DNA of 64,000 nt. Origin: Planctomycetales bacterium 10988. GTDB lineage: Bacteria; Planctomycetota; Planctomycetia; Pirellulales; Pb10988. The notes under the pieces were generated by a model. That model did not search any database, was not told the DNA's origin, and was given only the letters and a program-made list of their open reading frames with translations. Position numbers and translations under genes: made by a program. Within the stretch, counting starts at the first letter, position 1; each line of letters begins with the position of its first letter. Positions 1 through 8,905 of the stretch are shown here, in pieces. Location of the stretch: contig CP043547.1 in NCBI GenBank assembly GCA_009664345.1, positions 5,484,709 to 5,548,708 on the forward strand, written 5' to 3'.

Positions 1-530
1 GAACGAGTCGCGGGGCTTCGGCGGCCCTCAGTTTATCGGCCCGGGACAGTCGCATCGCCGGGGTCGTGAGCGATGGCGGCTTTCCGATTGTGCCAATGAT
101 TCAATATTATCTGAACCGTTTCTTGCGAATCTATACGCGATGGTATCCTGTCTATAAATATCTGCCTGCTTGGTACATGCGGATTTTGATTCGCTGGATT
201 CTGTCGGCTTACGAGAAACGTCACGAGTGCAAATTCGCCCATTTAGACAAACTTGCGGGACAGATCAAACAACCCGTGATGCTCATTCATGGCGAACGAG
301 ATTCGTATGTGCCGGAATATATCGTCAAGGACCTCGGCGATTCGATCGATCAATTGGAAGAACTTTGGATCGTCCCCAAAGCCAAGCACAACGCCGCTTA
401 CGCCGTCGAACCGGAACAATACGGAGAGAAGGTGACCCGTTTTTTCGCTCGCTACTTAATGGCCCCTTCACACCAGGCCCTTAAGTCTCGGCAAAAGGTT
501 TGCCAATCCGCCTCGAATTCCAAGGTGTGA
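1..530 (+). CDS. alpha/beta hydrolase, C-terminal part (5' end outside window)
   Basis: The frame is open from base 3 and ends with TGA at 528-530, so the gene begins before the window; the GTG at 66 is internal. The first codons read SRGASAAL, which fits the nucleophile elbow of a serine hydrolase (G-x-S-x-G, the first Ser being the nucleophile). Downstream, MLIHGERDSYVP carries the expected acid residue region and KAKHNAAY the catalytic His. This is the usual C-terminal half of an alpha/beta hydrolase related to BAAT/prolyl-oligopeptidase-like esterases; the substrate is unknown. Its last 79 bases overlap the 3' end of the convergent hydrolase gene on the other strand, which is unusual and could indicate a recently shifted stop codon. 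Confidence 0.8.
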   Translation, partial: TSRGASAALSLSARDSRIAGVVSDGGFPIVPMIQYYLNRFLRIYTRWYPVYKYLPAWYMRILIRWILSAYEKRHECKFAHLDKLAGQIKQPVMLIHGERDSYVPEYIVKDLGDSIDQLEELWIVPKAKHNAAYAVEPEQYGEKVTRFFARYLMAPSHQALKSRQKVCQSASNSKV

Positions 531-1336
531 GCCGCCTCTGGGTAGACGATCAACTGCTTCTGCTCGTGAGGAACCGCCTCGAAGAACACCCGCAGTTTCT
601 CATTATCAACGATGCGATCGCGTCCGGCGAGCATCATCAACATCGGCATCGTCAAGCGGCTGGCCCAAGATTCTCGTTGGGCATCAAGTTCGAGATTGTT
701 CGCCAAGAAGCGGACCGTCGCCCGGCGTAAGGTGAGCGGGTCTTCGGAAATCATCCGTTGCCAATTCGGCTCTTCCGTGAAAAGTTGAGGGTCTTGCAAC
801 GGAATCTGAATCCGCCGACCGCTCATTCGCTTTCGCTTCGCTGCCAGTTTCAAGAGTTTGGCTTGCCATGGTTTCGCCTGAAATTGGGCATATATCCCTG
901 GATAAAGGAGGGCCAAGGCGGAAATTTCTTCGGCATGATTCGCAGCAAGATGGGCGGCAAGCTTTCCTCCCCAGCTCAATCCAATCAAAATGTGAGGGCG
1001 GTCTTTCGGCAACGCTCGCAAGCGGACAAGCACATCATCCACCCAGGTTTGCCACGTCGGAATATCCCCAGCGGAGTCTCGATTGAGGCCAGAACCTCTT
1101 CGATCCACAGCGTGCAACGCAAAGCCCGCTTGAGATAAGGTCCGCCCGGTTCGATAGTACCAGCCGCTGTGACTGGTGATCCCGTGCAGCAACACGACCT
1201 CCGCACGCGGGGTTTCTCGCTGCCGGTGCTCCTCATTCAAAGCCGGCCAATATCGATACCGGAGCTTGTATCCATCCGCCGCGGTGTCGCTGCGAATCTC
1301 TGGAAAGATCGTCGACGATTCAGCTCCCTCGGTCAT
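452..1336 (-). CDS. alpha/beta hydrolase (lysophospholipase/monoacylglycerol lipase-like)
   Basis: A 294-residue serine hydrolase. Visible motifs: oxyanion-hole LLHG (48-52), nucleophile elbow GLSWGG with Ser121, acid Asp239 in GRDRIVDN and catalytic His269 in AAHTLEF. The fold and size fit monoacylglycerol lipase/lysophospholipase-type enzymes; actual substrate unknown; no signal peptide, so cytoplasmic. Start choice: an in-frame ATG also exists at 1351, but the ATG at 1336 overlaps the stop of the upstream gene as ATGA and has a G-rich ribosome site (GGGGGG) just before it, so translational coupling with the MenC-like enzyme is likely. The two genes form an operon. The 3' end overlaps the convergent hydrolase gene. 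Confidence 0.85.
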   Translation of the reverse strand: MTEGAESSTIFPEIRSDTAADGYKLRYRYWPALNEEHRQRETPRAEVVLLHGITSHSGWYYRTGRTLSQAGFALHAVDRRGSGLNRDSAGDIPTWQTWVDDVLVRLRALPKDRPHILIGLSWGGKLAAHLAANHAEEISALALLYPGIYAQFQAKPWQAKLLKLAAKRKRMSGRRIQIPLQDPQLFTEEPNWQRMISEDPLTLRRATVRFLANNLELDAQRESWASRLTMPMLMMLAGRDRIVDNEKLRVFFEAVPHEQKQLIVYPEAAHTLEFEADWQTFCRDLRAWCEGAIK

Positions 1337-2580
1337 TCCACATCCCCCCATCGCCAGTTCTTTTGTTCACTCGACAACCGGTGGACCGTTTGCGGCTCCA
1401 CACTGACCCCCAGCCCCGGCTCCATGATCACCACGGCTTTTCCTGAATAACGGAAGGAAACATGCTTTTTGGTGAGATTCTCTTGCAAGATGAAGCGATC
1501 GTAGGAACCTTCCAAATAGCGAATCATCGTCACCGTACAAGCAAAGTGCCGACCGGCCGCGGAGAGAATCCCCGACTCGCCGGGATGGCAACCAAGTTGA
1601 TATCCCAAACCGTTCGCATGTGCCAAGGCCGCCAATCGCAAACAGGCGAGAAAGCCGCCACATTTCGAAAGGCGTAGATTAAAAAGATCGCACATCCCTT
1701 CGCGAATCGCCCGCTCCGCGTCGAACGTTCCGGTCAACGACTCATCGAGCATGATCGGAACCTTGAGTTCCTGGCGAACGTCGCTGAGTCCACCCACCTC
1801 GGCATGAGCCACGGGTTGTTCGACACTACTGATCGAAGCCCGCTTGAGCAAACTCATTCTCTCTACAACTTCTCCGAGCGGCCAAGCTTCATTGGCATCG
1901 ACCCGAATATCAACGCCCGGCCCTAAGATCCGCCGAATCCGCCGCAAGCGGCGAGCATCCTTCTCCGGGGAAAAACCAACTTTTACCTTGCATTGATGGA
2001 AGTTGAAAAGCCGCATCTTCAGAGCACTGACGATCTCCTTGCGGGAAGACTCTGCGGTGATGGCGGTCGAATAGCGGACTTGCTCTGGTTCCTTGCGGAT
2101 CGGCTCGGCAGGAGGGTAAAGCTTCGTCAATTCAAAAAGTGGTTTTTGCCAATGTTTTCCAAAGGCATCCAGCAAAGCCAACTCGACCGCACAACGGAGG
2201 GCATTCGCCGAGCAACCTCGTTCCTCGGCAGCCTCTTGGGTGAGCATCCCGGCGGTCGCTTCGCAATGTTCGGAAGATTCGACCGCCGCAGTCGTCACAG
2301 GAGCAAAGCCCTCACACATGGCGAAAACTTCCTCCCAAGTGTGACAATCTTTCCCGAGTTGTGCTTCAAGATCGGTTGCCGCAAGTTGCTGCATCGCCCC
2401 TGCAGGAGATTCGCCGGTTACGTAGGGACGGGGCACCCCTTCACCCCAGCCAGTGATCCCGTTTTCCAGCCGGACGCAGACAACGAGGTTTTCACTCTCT
2501 CGACGTGTCGCCGAGGCGTGTTTGATTTCCTTCTTCAGAGGAAGCTTGACGCGATAAGCTGTCAATTGAACAACACGCAT
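1333..2580 (-). CDS. Enolase-superfamily enzyme, MenC / muconate cycloisomerase-like
   Basis: A 415-residue member of the muconate-lactonizing subgroup of the enolase superfamily. The catalytic set is recognisable: K198-x-K200 (base), Mg ligands D228, E254 and D279 (in LDES), and K306 on the far side of the barrel. Family members include o-succinylbenzoate synthase and dipeptide epimerases; the substrate cannot be chosen from sequence. It is longer than the usual 320-370 residues because of an extra segment at about residues 90-125 in the capping domain. ATG start with AGGAA upstream. It lies first in a two-gene operon with the downstream hydrolase (ATGA overlap). No other menaquinone genes are nearby, so I leave the symbol open. 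Confidence 0.85.
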   Translation of the reverse strand: MRVVQLTAYRVKLPLKKEIKHASATRRESENLVVCVRLENGITGWGEGVPRPYVTGESPAGAMQQLAATDLEAQLGKDCHTWEEVFAMCEGFAPVTTAAVESSEHCEATAGMLTQEAAEERGCSANALRCAVELALLDAFGKHWQKPLFELTKLYPPAEPIRKEPEQVRYSTAITAESSRKEIVSALKMRLFNFHQCKVKVGFSPEKDARRLRRIRRILGPGVDIRVDANEAWPLGEVVERMSLLKRASISSVEQPVAHAEVGGLSDVRQELKVPIMLDESLTGTFDAERAIREGMCDLFNLRLSKCGGFLACLRLAALAHANGLGYQLGCHPGESGILSAAGRHFACTVTMIRYLEGSYDRFILQENLTKKHVSFRYSGKAVVIMEPGLGVSVEPQTVHRLSSEQKNWRWGDVE

Positions 2581-2646
2581 GACGTAAACGTTCCTAAGAG
2601 CAAGTGAATCCTAAAACTACTTTTTGAAAGAGGTCGAACGGTCAGA

Positions 2647-3705
2647 CTAAGATGGAGTCCCAACAGAAGTCGGCTCATCGGAAGAAGCTCCCTTTTGTGC
2701 CGTTGCCCAATCAAGGGCCTCACGAATGCCGTCTTGGAAATCTTTATAGGGTTTATAACCCAAGACTTTTTTCGCTTTGTCGATGGAGTACTCAAGATTC
2801 AAGGTCAAGAATTTGAAGCGGGCCTTGGTCAACATCGGGGCTTGCTTAGCATTTCGCAACCGGGCAAAGCCCTCGGCGGCATTCGTCAAAGGGCGAGCCA
2901 GCCACAACGGAATCTTCTTCGGATGCGGCTTGTCGAGATATTCGGCCACGGTGTTTAAAAATTCTTCGCGGGTAACAAGGCGTTCGTCACGAATATTGAA
3001 GGCCTCTCCCAAGGCATCCTCATTTCGCAAGGCCAGGAAGACCGCTTCGACGATATGCCCGACATACGTATTATTGAGGACTTTCTTTCCATCCCCGAAC
3101 AACAGAACCGGCTTCCCGGTTTCCCATCGTTCAATCAGTCGCGGCAGGACCTGCCGATCACCGGGGCCATACAAAAAACCTGGTCGCAACATGACTGCTT
3201 TCAGACCATGCTGTTCAATATGTTGTCGAAGAATCACTTCCGATTCGGCCTTGGTCAGCACATAGCCATCGGTCCCTTGGAGATTGATCTCAGCGGTTTC
3301 GTCCGTGCCAAAATGATCACGCGGGGGATAAACGCCTAACGAACTGATCTGAATCCACCGCTTCAGATCGCCCTGTTTCTCGGCCAAGGTCAGCATCGTC
3401 TCCAAGGCGGCACAGTTGATTTTGCGATACTCTTCGATGTCGCCCCAGTCCCCGACTTTCGCCGCTGTATGCACGACATAGTCCACGCTCTTGAGTGGTT
3501 CCGCGAAGGACTCCGGCTCCGCCAGATCAGCCTCGGCAAATTCAAGGCGGGCGGGATCGACGCCCTCTGGTACGGTCAAAGCGGAACGATCACTATTCGC
3601 CCGAACGATCGCCCGGACAATGAGTCCCTCACGTAGTGCCCGCTCGACAGTATGGCGTCCCACCAACCCGGTTGCCCCGGTAATCAACATCCGTTCTTCT
3701 GCCAT
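2647..3705 (-). CDS. NAD(P)-dependent epimerase/dehydratase (extended SDR, 3beta-HSD-like)
   Basis: 352 residues with an N-terminal Rossmann motif GATGLVG (10-16), an SS pair at 121-122 and the catalytic Y148-x3-K152, so it is an extended short-chain dehydrogenase. The sequence style (LITGATGLVG, RPGFLYGPGD, NTYVGHIVEA) resembles 3beta-hydroxysteroid dehydrogenase/sugar epimerase families; the substrate is unknown and may be a nucleotide sugar or a polycyclic alcohol. ATG start preceded by AAAGGA. It stands alone, 66 bases upstream of the MenC-like gene on the same strand and could be co-transcribed with it. Cytoplasmic; no signal peptide. Confidence 0.85.
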   Translation of the reverse strand: MAEERMLITGATGLVGRHTVERALREGLIVRAIVRANSDRSALTVPEGVDPARLEFAEADLAEPESFAEPLKSVDYVVHTAAKVGDWGDIEEYRKINCAALETMLTLAEKQGDLKRWIQISSLGVYPPRDHFGTDETAEINLQGTDGYVLTKAESEVILRQHIEQHGLKAVMLRPGFLYGPGDRQVLPRLIERWETGKPVLLFGDGKKVLNNTYVGHIVEAVFLALRNEDALGEAFNIRDERLVTREEFLNTVAEYLDKPHPKKIPLWLARPLTNAAEGFARLRNAKQAPMLTKARFKFLTLNLEYSIDKAKKVLGYKPYKDFQDGIREALDWATAQKGASSDEPTSVGTPS

Positions 3706-3900
3706 CGCTTCGATCCTTTTGCGTATTCGATCAGTTCAAACATCAAGGGCCGCACCCTCGGCATCTCTAAGTTTAGCACACAAAATGCTTTCGTTAGGGA
3801 TTGAGGATACCCAACTTTCCTGTCCTGAAAAGCTCAAAACAGGAAAATCTTTCCCAGATCGAAAAAGACGTGCGGTGGAATCAGTCGGATGGTGGAAAAA

Positions 3901-4776
3901 TTAATTCAGTTCTGCAATCAATTTATTCGCAGCTAACAAGAAAGGTTCGATTTCTTCCTTCTCGGCGGCGGTTGCCTCTTCTTGAAATGTTTTGAACGCC
4001 TCCAGCGCCGGGGGACCTTGATAAAGATGAACCCAAATCAGCCCTAAATCCCGGTATTCGCGGTATTCGTCGGGGGAAAGCGTAATCAATCGCTGTTGGA
4101 CAGGCAAAGCTTGCGACCATTCATGCCTAGCCAAATAGGCCGCTTTGAGATTGCGGAGCATCCGGGTCGTGATCTGCCACGGAGAAGCCGAAGTGAAGGT
4201 ATAATCGGCCAAAGCGATCGGCTGGCCGGTGAGATGAATCAGTTGCTCCCTGGCTTCTTCCTCAGTCAAAAGTTGCCCAGTAAAAGGATCGATCAGGATC
4301 AAGGGTTCCGCCGCAAAGCATCCCAGCATAAAATGAGCGGGGGAATTGATTCCCTTCAATAGGATGCCGACCCCCTCGGCAACCGTCTGATAAAGGAGAG
4401 CCATCGAGATGGGAATCCCTGTTTTTCTCTGAAGGACTTCGTGAAGATAACTGTTCCGAGGATCATAATAGTCCTCCAAATTTCCATGAAAACCCTCTAC
4501 CTGATAAAGAAAATCACTGATCCCTTGGAGTCGGCTTCGAATCGCGGCATGGGACTCTTCCTCAGAAAGGCCTTCAGTAGGAGTGGCAGAAGTCGATTCC
4601 AAAAACTGGTGGGCTCGCCGGGAAAGTTGCTCTAAATTCTCTCGAACCTCCTGCACCGATAGCTCAGGATAAGCATCTTGGGCTAACTCCAACATGAGGT
4701 GAGGATAAAGGATTTCTTTTTCACCGGATACGACTTTGGAAAATTCCGGGCCAGACTCGAAACGAACATCACGCAA
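3901..4776 (-). CDS. SirB1-family protein (transglutaminase-like N-terminus, TPR C-terminus)
   Basis: 291 residues, recognised as a SirB1/UPF0162-type protein: the segment with RKTGIPISMALLYQ followed by PAHFML is the conserved core of the transglutaminase-like domain, and the C-terminal third (about 210-290) is helical and TPR-like (RNLKAAYLARHEW, DEYREYRDLGL). Molecular function of the family is not established. Start choice: a frame-open TTG exists at 4818, but a perfect AGGAGG lies at 4786-4791 (minus strand), nine bases before the TTG at 4776, so I place the start there. The gene is divergent from the UvrA-like gene, separated by about 110 bases containing both promoters. Confidence 0.82.
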   Translation of the reverse strand: MRDVRFESGPEFSKVVSGEKEILYPHLMLELAQDAYPELSVQEVRENLEQLSRRAHQFLESTSATPTEGLSEEESHAAIRSRLQGISDFLYQVEGFHGNLEDYYDPRNSYLHEVLQRKTGIPISMALLYQTVAEGVGILLKGINSPAHFMLGCFAAEPLILIDPFTGQLLTEEEAREQLIHLTGQPIALADYTFTSASPWQITTRMLRNLKAAYLARHEWSQALPVQQRLITLSPDEYREYRDLGLIWVHLYQGPPALEAFKTFQEEATAAEKEEIEPFLLAANKLIAELN

Positions 4777-4889
4777 GAACTCAAACCTCCTCAGCTCCCA
4801 ACTTGAGAGACTTCGCAAGAAACTTAAAAACTACTTTTTGTTTTTCTACGACTCACAGAATATTCACTGCTTTTGCAGCCAGTAATCTT

Positions 4890-7523
4890 ATGATACCACC
4901 GAATCCCTCCCCTGAGATCCCCCTTTCCGATTCTTCCCTGATCGCGACGGACGCAACGCAAGCCATGATTCGGCTCTTCGGAGTTCGCGTCCATAACTTA
5001 CAGTCCGTCGATGTCGAGCTTCCTGTCGGGAAGTTAATTGCCCTCTGTGGCGTAAGTGGCAGTGGGAAGAGTAGCTTGGCTATGGACACCCTCTTCGCGG
5101 AGAGTCAACGGCGTTATCTCGAAAGTTTCTCGATTCAAAGCCAGCGATTTTTTCGAACTTGGCAACGCCCGGAGGTCGATCGCTTCGAAGGTTTACGTCC
5201 TTCCATCGCGGTGGCTCAGCCAACTTCGCGGACGTCGGATCGGCAAAGCTTAGGAACAGTCAGCGAAATCGAGCCACATCTACAATTGCTATTTGCGCAG
5301 GCCTCGACCGTGATTTGTCAATGTTGCGGTCGCGAAGTCGTCCGAGACTCACCGACGAGCGTGGCCGACTATCTTGAAGCAATTCCAGAAAAAACCGCTG
5401 TCTTACTAACCTTCTCACTTCCTGCTCCCAGTAAGAATCCAAAACTTCGCGCGAAACTTCTCCAGGAAGAAGGCTTCCGTCGGCTGATCATCGCGGAGGA
5501 GCTTGTTCGCATTGAGGACGTCATCAATGGAAAGCATCAAGGTAAAGAAGAGGAAGACTCCAAAGCAAAAAACACTTTTTGGAATGTTGTCGTCGATCGT
5601 GTGCAGTCGGGAGGTCGATCGGCCCGACTTCTCGATTCTCTGGAAATGGCCTTCCGCTATGGCAGCGGAACGATGCAACTTTGGCAGGCCCTTCCCAAAG
5701 ATACCGAAGAGTCTACCGGCCACACCGAATCGATAACCTACTTAAACGGCGATGCTTATTGTGTGGAAACCTTTACTCAAGCCCTCCGCTGTGGACATTG
5801 CGGACGAGAGTTCCCCGAACCGGAACCGCAGTTATTCAACCAACGCCACCGTTCGGGACAATGTCCAGCTTGCCAAGGGAGTGGACTCTTTACCTCCTCT
5901 ACGAAGAAGCAACAGACGGATACTCCTTGTCCGACTTGCTCTGGGACCGGAAGAAATCCGATTGCTGAAGAGTACTTTTATGCAGGACAGCGTTATTCCT
6001 ACTATTTGACCGAGTCGCTTGAAAAGCTAAAACTGCTTTTTGAAAAAGAACAACGGGAGCTTGATCGACCCATTTATCAACAACGCCTTGTCGAACAGAT
6101 TTCGCAACGGCTGAACTATCTTTCTCGTGTGGGTCTAGGCTATTTGCAGCTTGGCCGAACCTTTTCCACGCTGAGCAGTGGTGAATGGCAGCGGGTGGTT
6201 TTGACGCGATGTTTAGCCTCGGGGCTTGTTCATGCACTGTATATATTGGACGAACCTTCCAGCGGACTGCACCCGGCGGATCAAGGGCCGTTGATCGAGA
6301 TCTTGCAAGAAATTCGCGATCAGCAGAATACGCTGCTCGTCATCGACCACCATCGCGGCGTCCTCGACACGGCGGATTGGATCATCGAGATGGGGCCCGG
6401 TGCAGGCGAGGAAGGGGGCAACCTGGTCTATGCAGGCACGAAGGAAAATTTTCTTCAGCACCCCGACAGCCCGACCGCTAAGGCACTCGCAAAGCCTCTT
6501 AAACTTAAGGAGGCAATGAATCCACCTCCGAAAAAATGGCTCCAACTTCAGGGAATTAGTGGTCGCTTCTTTGATGGTCTCGACCTTTCGATTCCTTTAG
6601 GGAAGCTAACGGTCCTGACCGGGGTAAGTGGTGCCGGCAAGACTTCGCTCCTCCGCGACGCACTTTTTCCCGCTCTCCAAGCAACTCTGCAAGGCGTGGA
6701 TGCCCCAGGTTTCGAGTACCAGGAACTGATCGGAAGTCAGTACGTCAATGGCGTGCAGTGGCTTGACCAATCCCCAATGACGAAGACTTCGCGATCCAAT
6801 GCGGCCACTTATCTCAAGGCCTTTGATGCGATTCGCTCCGTGTTCGCAGAGACACCTGACGCAAAGTCCAAGAATCTTTCAAAAAGTAATTTTAGCTTTA
6901 ACTCGCCTGCGGGGCGATGCTTACAATGCCAAGGAGAAGGTCAGCTTCGAATCGAGATGCAATGCTTGCCGGATGTCTTTGTCGTCTGTCCAGAGTGTGA
7001 GGGAACCCGCTTTCGCCCCGAGATTTTAGAGGTTTACTATCGAGGGATGACGATCGCGGAGGTGCTACAACTGAGTGCTCGCGAGGCGTTTCGTTTCTTT
7101 CGAGGACAGCCGACGATTCAAACTCGCTTGAAACCCCTGTTGGATGTCGGCTTGGATTATTTGCAGATCGGGCAACCGGCGAATACTTTTTCTGGAGGCG
7201 AAGCCCAGCGTCTGAAGCTCGCTTCGCTGCTTGCCGAGACGAAAGTCACACGCACGCTCCTCTTGCTCGATGAGCCTACACGCGGACTTCACCCCGCCGA
7301 CATCGATCGCTTGATGCAAACTTGGAGGATGTTACTGGAAGTCGGGCATACCGTGCTCATCGCCGAATCCCGTCTCCAAGTCCTGGCCGGGGCTGACCAT
7401 CTTATCGAACTCGGACCAGGTCCCGCGGCAGAAGGCGGAAAGATCATCGCCACCGGCTCTCCCCAAGAACTCAGCACCAACCCGACCTCCCGCATCGGCC
7501 CTTATTTAAAAAGTACATTTTAG
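4890..7523 (+). CDS. UvrA-like ABC ATPase (excinuclease A paralog)
   Basis: 877 residues with the UvrA architecture: Walker A GVSGSGKS (about 54-61), a CxxC pair near 144 followed by a UvrB-binding-domain-like stretch ending in VVVDR, CGHC (about 302), CPAC (about 325), CPTC (about 346), first signature LSSGE (about 427), second Walker A GVSGAGKT (about 577), CLQC/CPEC (about 677/701), second signature FSGGE (about 768) and DEPTRGLHP. Differences from true UvrA: only about 20 residues separate CPAC and CPTC, so the DNA-contacting insertion domain is missing; the first signature is LSSGE; and the switch His of the second ATPase is replaced (IAES where VIEH is usual). It is therefore a paralog, perhaps for resistance or a specialised repair role. 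The start is uncertain: ATG 4890 or ATG 4965 (which matches the usual UvrA N-terminus); neither has a clear ribosome site. Confidence 0.85.
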   Translation: MIPPNPSPEIPLSDSSLIATDATQAMIRLFGVRVHNLQSVDVELPVGKLIALCGVSGSGKSSLAMDTLFAESQRRYLESFSIQSQRFFRTWQRPEVDRFEGLRPSIAVAQPTSRTSDRQSLGTVSEIEPHLQLLFAQASTVICQCCGREVVRDSPTSVADYLEAIPEKTAVLLTFSLPAPSKNPKLRAKLLQEEGFRRLIIAEELVRIEDVINGKHQGKEEEDSKAKNTFWNVVVDRVQSGGRSARLLDSLEMAFRYGSGTMQLWQALPKDTEESTGHTESITYLNGDAYCVETFTQALRCGHCGREFPEPEPQLFNQRHRSGQCPACQGSGLFTSSTKKQQTDTPCPTCSGTGRNPIAEEYFYAGQRYSYYLTESLEKLKLLFEKEQRELDRPIYQQRLVEQISQRLNYLSRVGLGYLQLGRTFSTLSSGEWQRVVLTRCLASGLVHALYILDEPSSGLHPADQGPLIEILQEIRDQQNTLLVIDHHRGVLDTADWIIEMGPGAGEEGGNLVYAGTKENFLQHPDSPTAKALAKPLKLKEAMNPPPKKWLQLQGISGRFFDGLDLSIPLGKLTVLTGVSGAGKTSLLRDALFPALQATLQGVDAPGFEYQELIGSQYVNGVQWLDQSPMTKTSRSNAATYLKAFDAIRSVFAETPDAKSKNLSKSNFSFNSPAGRCLQCQGEGQLRIEMQCLPDVFVVCPECEGTRFRPEILEVYYRGMTIAEVLQLSAREAFRFFRGQPTIQTRLKPLLDVGLDYLQIGQPANTFSGGEAQRLKLASLLAETKVTRTLLLLDEPTRGLHPADIDRLMQTWRMLLEVGHTVLIAESRLQVLAGADHLIELGPGPAAEGGKIIATGSPQELSTNPTSRIGPYLKSTF

Positions 7524-7627
7524 TTTTTATTCAAAAAGTACTTTTGAAATCAAGCATCTAGAGTCGTTTTGATTGCAGAGGGTTGCCTATCTCATCTTCC
7601 TTTCAATCCGAGCTAAAGTACTTCAAG

Positions 7628-7710
7628 CGTTTGTGGTCAAAAGTTAGTTGAGAACCACTTTTTCCAAGTACCCATCTGTTACTGATGGAGTTTGGCCACT
7701 GGCTCTGAGC
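7628..7710 (+). repeat. dispersed ~80-bp hairpin repeat, copy A
   Basis: This segment begins CGTTTGTGGTCAAAAG and ends GTTTGGCCACTGGCTC, so its two ends can pair. It is clearly similar (about three quarters of bases by eye) to 25668-25750 and, in inverted orientation, to 53093-53170. All three copies lie in intergenic DNA. It looks like a small REP- or MITE-like element; no protein is encoded. Confidence 0.7.
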
Positions 7711-7720
7711 TTCGTAACCA

Positions 7721-7789
7721 TTCTCCCTGTAAAACGGGAGAAAACGAAAGTAATATTGAAATTCATAGCAATTAACTCGAATATTACTT
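7721..7789. promoter_or_regulatory. inverted repeats upstream of the GrpE-like/Hsp70-like unit
   Basis: Two dyads lie in the 374-base gap between the UvrA-like gene and the GrpE-like gene. The first is TTCTCCC (7721-7727) with GGGAGAA (7736-7742). The second is a perfect 10-base arm AAGTAATATT (7748-7757) with AATATTACTT (7780-7789) around a 22-base loop. The second is well placed as an operator for the downstream pair, but this is inference. The rest of the gap holds the dispersed repeat copy A and two AAAAAGTAC-type motifs (7505-7540). Confidence 0.45.
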
Positions 7790-7897
7790 GAGCTAGTGTT
7801 TTTTTTGAGCTATTTTGAATTAGTAACTTTTTGTCCCGTTCTCCCTTGGACACAGGGAAATCTACTCTTTCCACTATTTCCAATTCTGGATGCAGAT

Positions 7898-8890
7898 ATG
7901 GCGACGATTCTACCCCCTAGCTATGAACAGAGTTCATTCACCCAAATTGTTCTGCCTGTATTTAACACACCAAAGCCGCGTACCCTGAAGCAAGCCTTTG
8001 AGGCACTCCCCAAATCAAAACTGGTATGGGAAGAGTTTCGACAGGAGGTTGACCGGTTAGTGGGACAAGGATTTCTCTATCCCTGTTCTGCTTTTCGAGG
8101 GGCAGCCCGTTTCTGGGCAAAGAACGAGCAAGAACTTGCAAAGGAAAAGCTTCAAGTCATCCTCGCCGACAAACCGCGTACGAAAACTCAACTGATTGAG
8201 GAGTTAGGAAGACATTTAAAAACCATGGCTTCGAAGTCATGGCGAGAAAAATTTATCCAAGAGCAAGCATCGGGGAATTTTCTCCATATTTGGCCGCCTA
8301 CAGGTCGCTATCGCTCGAATCGCTATGCCCTTCTCCCGGCCCAACCCCTTGAATATTTAAAAAAATCCAGGGAAGAGTTGGAAAAGGTCTGTCGGAAGCT
8401 GGAAAAGGTAGGGGTATCCAAAGAAGAAATTCTACGATCAATCTGTCAACTCATTGCCCCCCAGTTTCTTTCCAAACTTCCTGATACTAGTGACAGCCCA
8501 CCGGTGGAGCCGAGGACCAAGGAAACTCAGGCGATCGATAAAGCGCATCCCAAGATCAATGCGTTGGAATGGCTGCCACAGGTTGCGGACCAAAAAGCTG
8601 AAGCTGAATGGGAGTTTTACAGAGACGTCAGCGAACAACTCGTCTTCGCATGGCAGGATACGGAAAATCCAGAAACGAAGAAATCGCTTGAAGGGGTATT
8701 TTTCAATCTCGGTATTCAGCCGATTGGGCAACCCGGTAAGCAAGTTTCATTCAACGGGCGTGAGCATTATACCGAAGACGACCTCTTTCGAGGAGAGCCG
8801 GCGGTCATCGTGGAGAGTGGCTGGCGTCTGGAGGATCAAACAAATCGTTATCTTATCGCACGTGCCAAAGTTCAATCGGTCACCGACTAA
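7898..8890 (+). CDS. GrpE-like protein, putative exchange factor for the adjacent Hsp70-like ATPase
   Basis: 330 residues from ATG 7898 (the frame is open to 7796, but no better start is seen; ribosome site weak). N-terminal half (about 30-190) is helical and charged, with a possible winged-helix section; residues 150-185 may form a coiled coil. The C-terminal 60 residues (about 266-327; FNLGIQPIGQPGKQV, then EPAVIVESGWRL and ARAKV) follow the pattern of the GrpE beta-wing (lG...i...G..fd...H......g.Vv....GY.l......A.V), the part of GrpE that contacts the Hsp70 nucleotide-binding domain. The next gene, 15 bases away, is an Hsp70/actin-fold ATPase, which strongly supports a functional pair. 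The family assignment of the N-terminus is unknown. Confidence 0.6.
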   Translation: MATILPPSYEQSSFTQIVLPVFNTPKPRTLKQAFEALPKSKLVWEEFRQEVDRLVGQGFLYPCSAFRGAARFWAKNEQELAKEKLQVILADKPRTKTQLIEELGRHLKTMASKSWREKFIQEQASGNFLHIWPPTGRYRSNRYALLPAQPLEYLKKSREELEKVCRKLEKVGVSKEEILRSICQLIAPQFLSKLPDTSDSPPVEPRTKETQAIDKAHPKINALEWLPQVADQKAEAEWEFYRDVSEQLVFAWQDTENPETKKSLEGVFFNLGIQPIGQPGKQVSFNGREHYTEDDLFRGEPAVIVESGWRLEDQTNRYLIARAKVQSVTD

Positions 8891-8905
8891 CGGAGTATCT
8901 TAATC

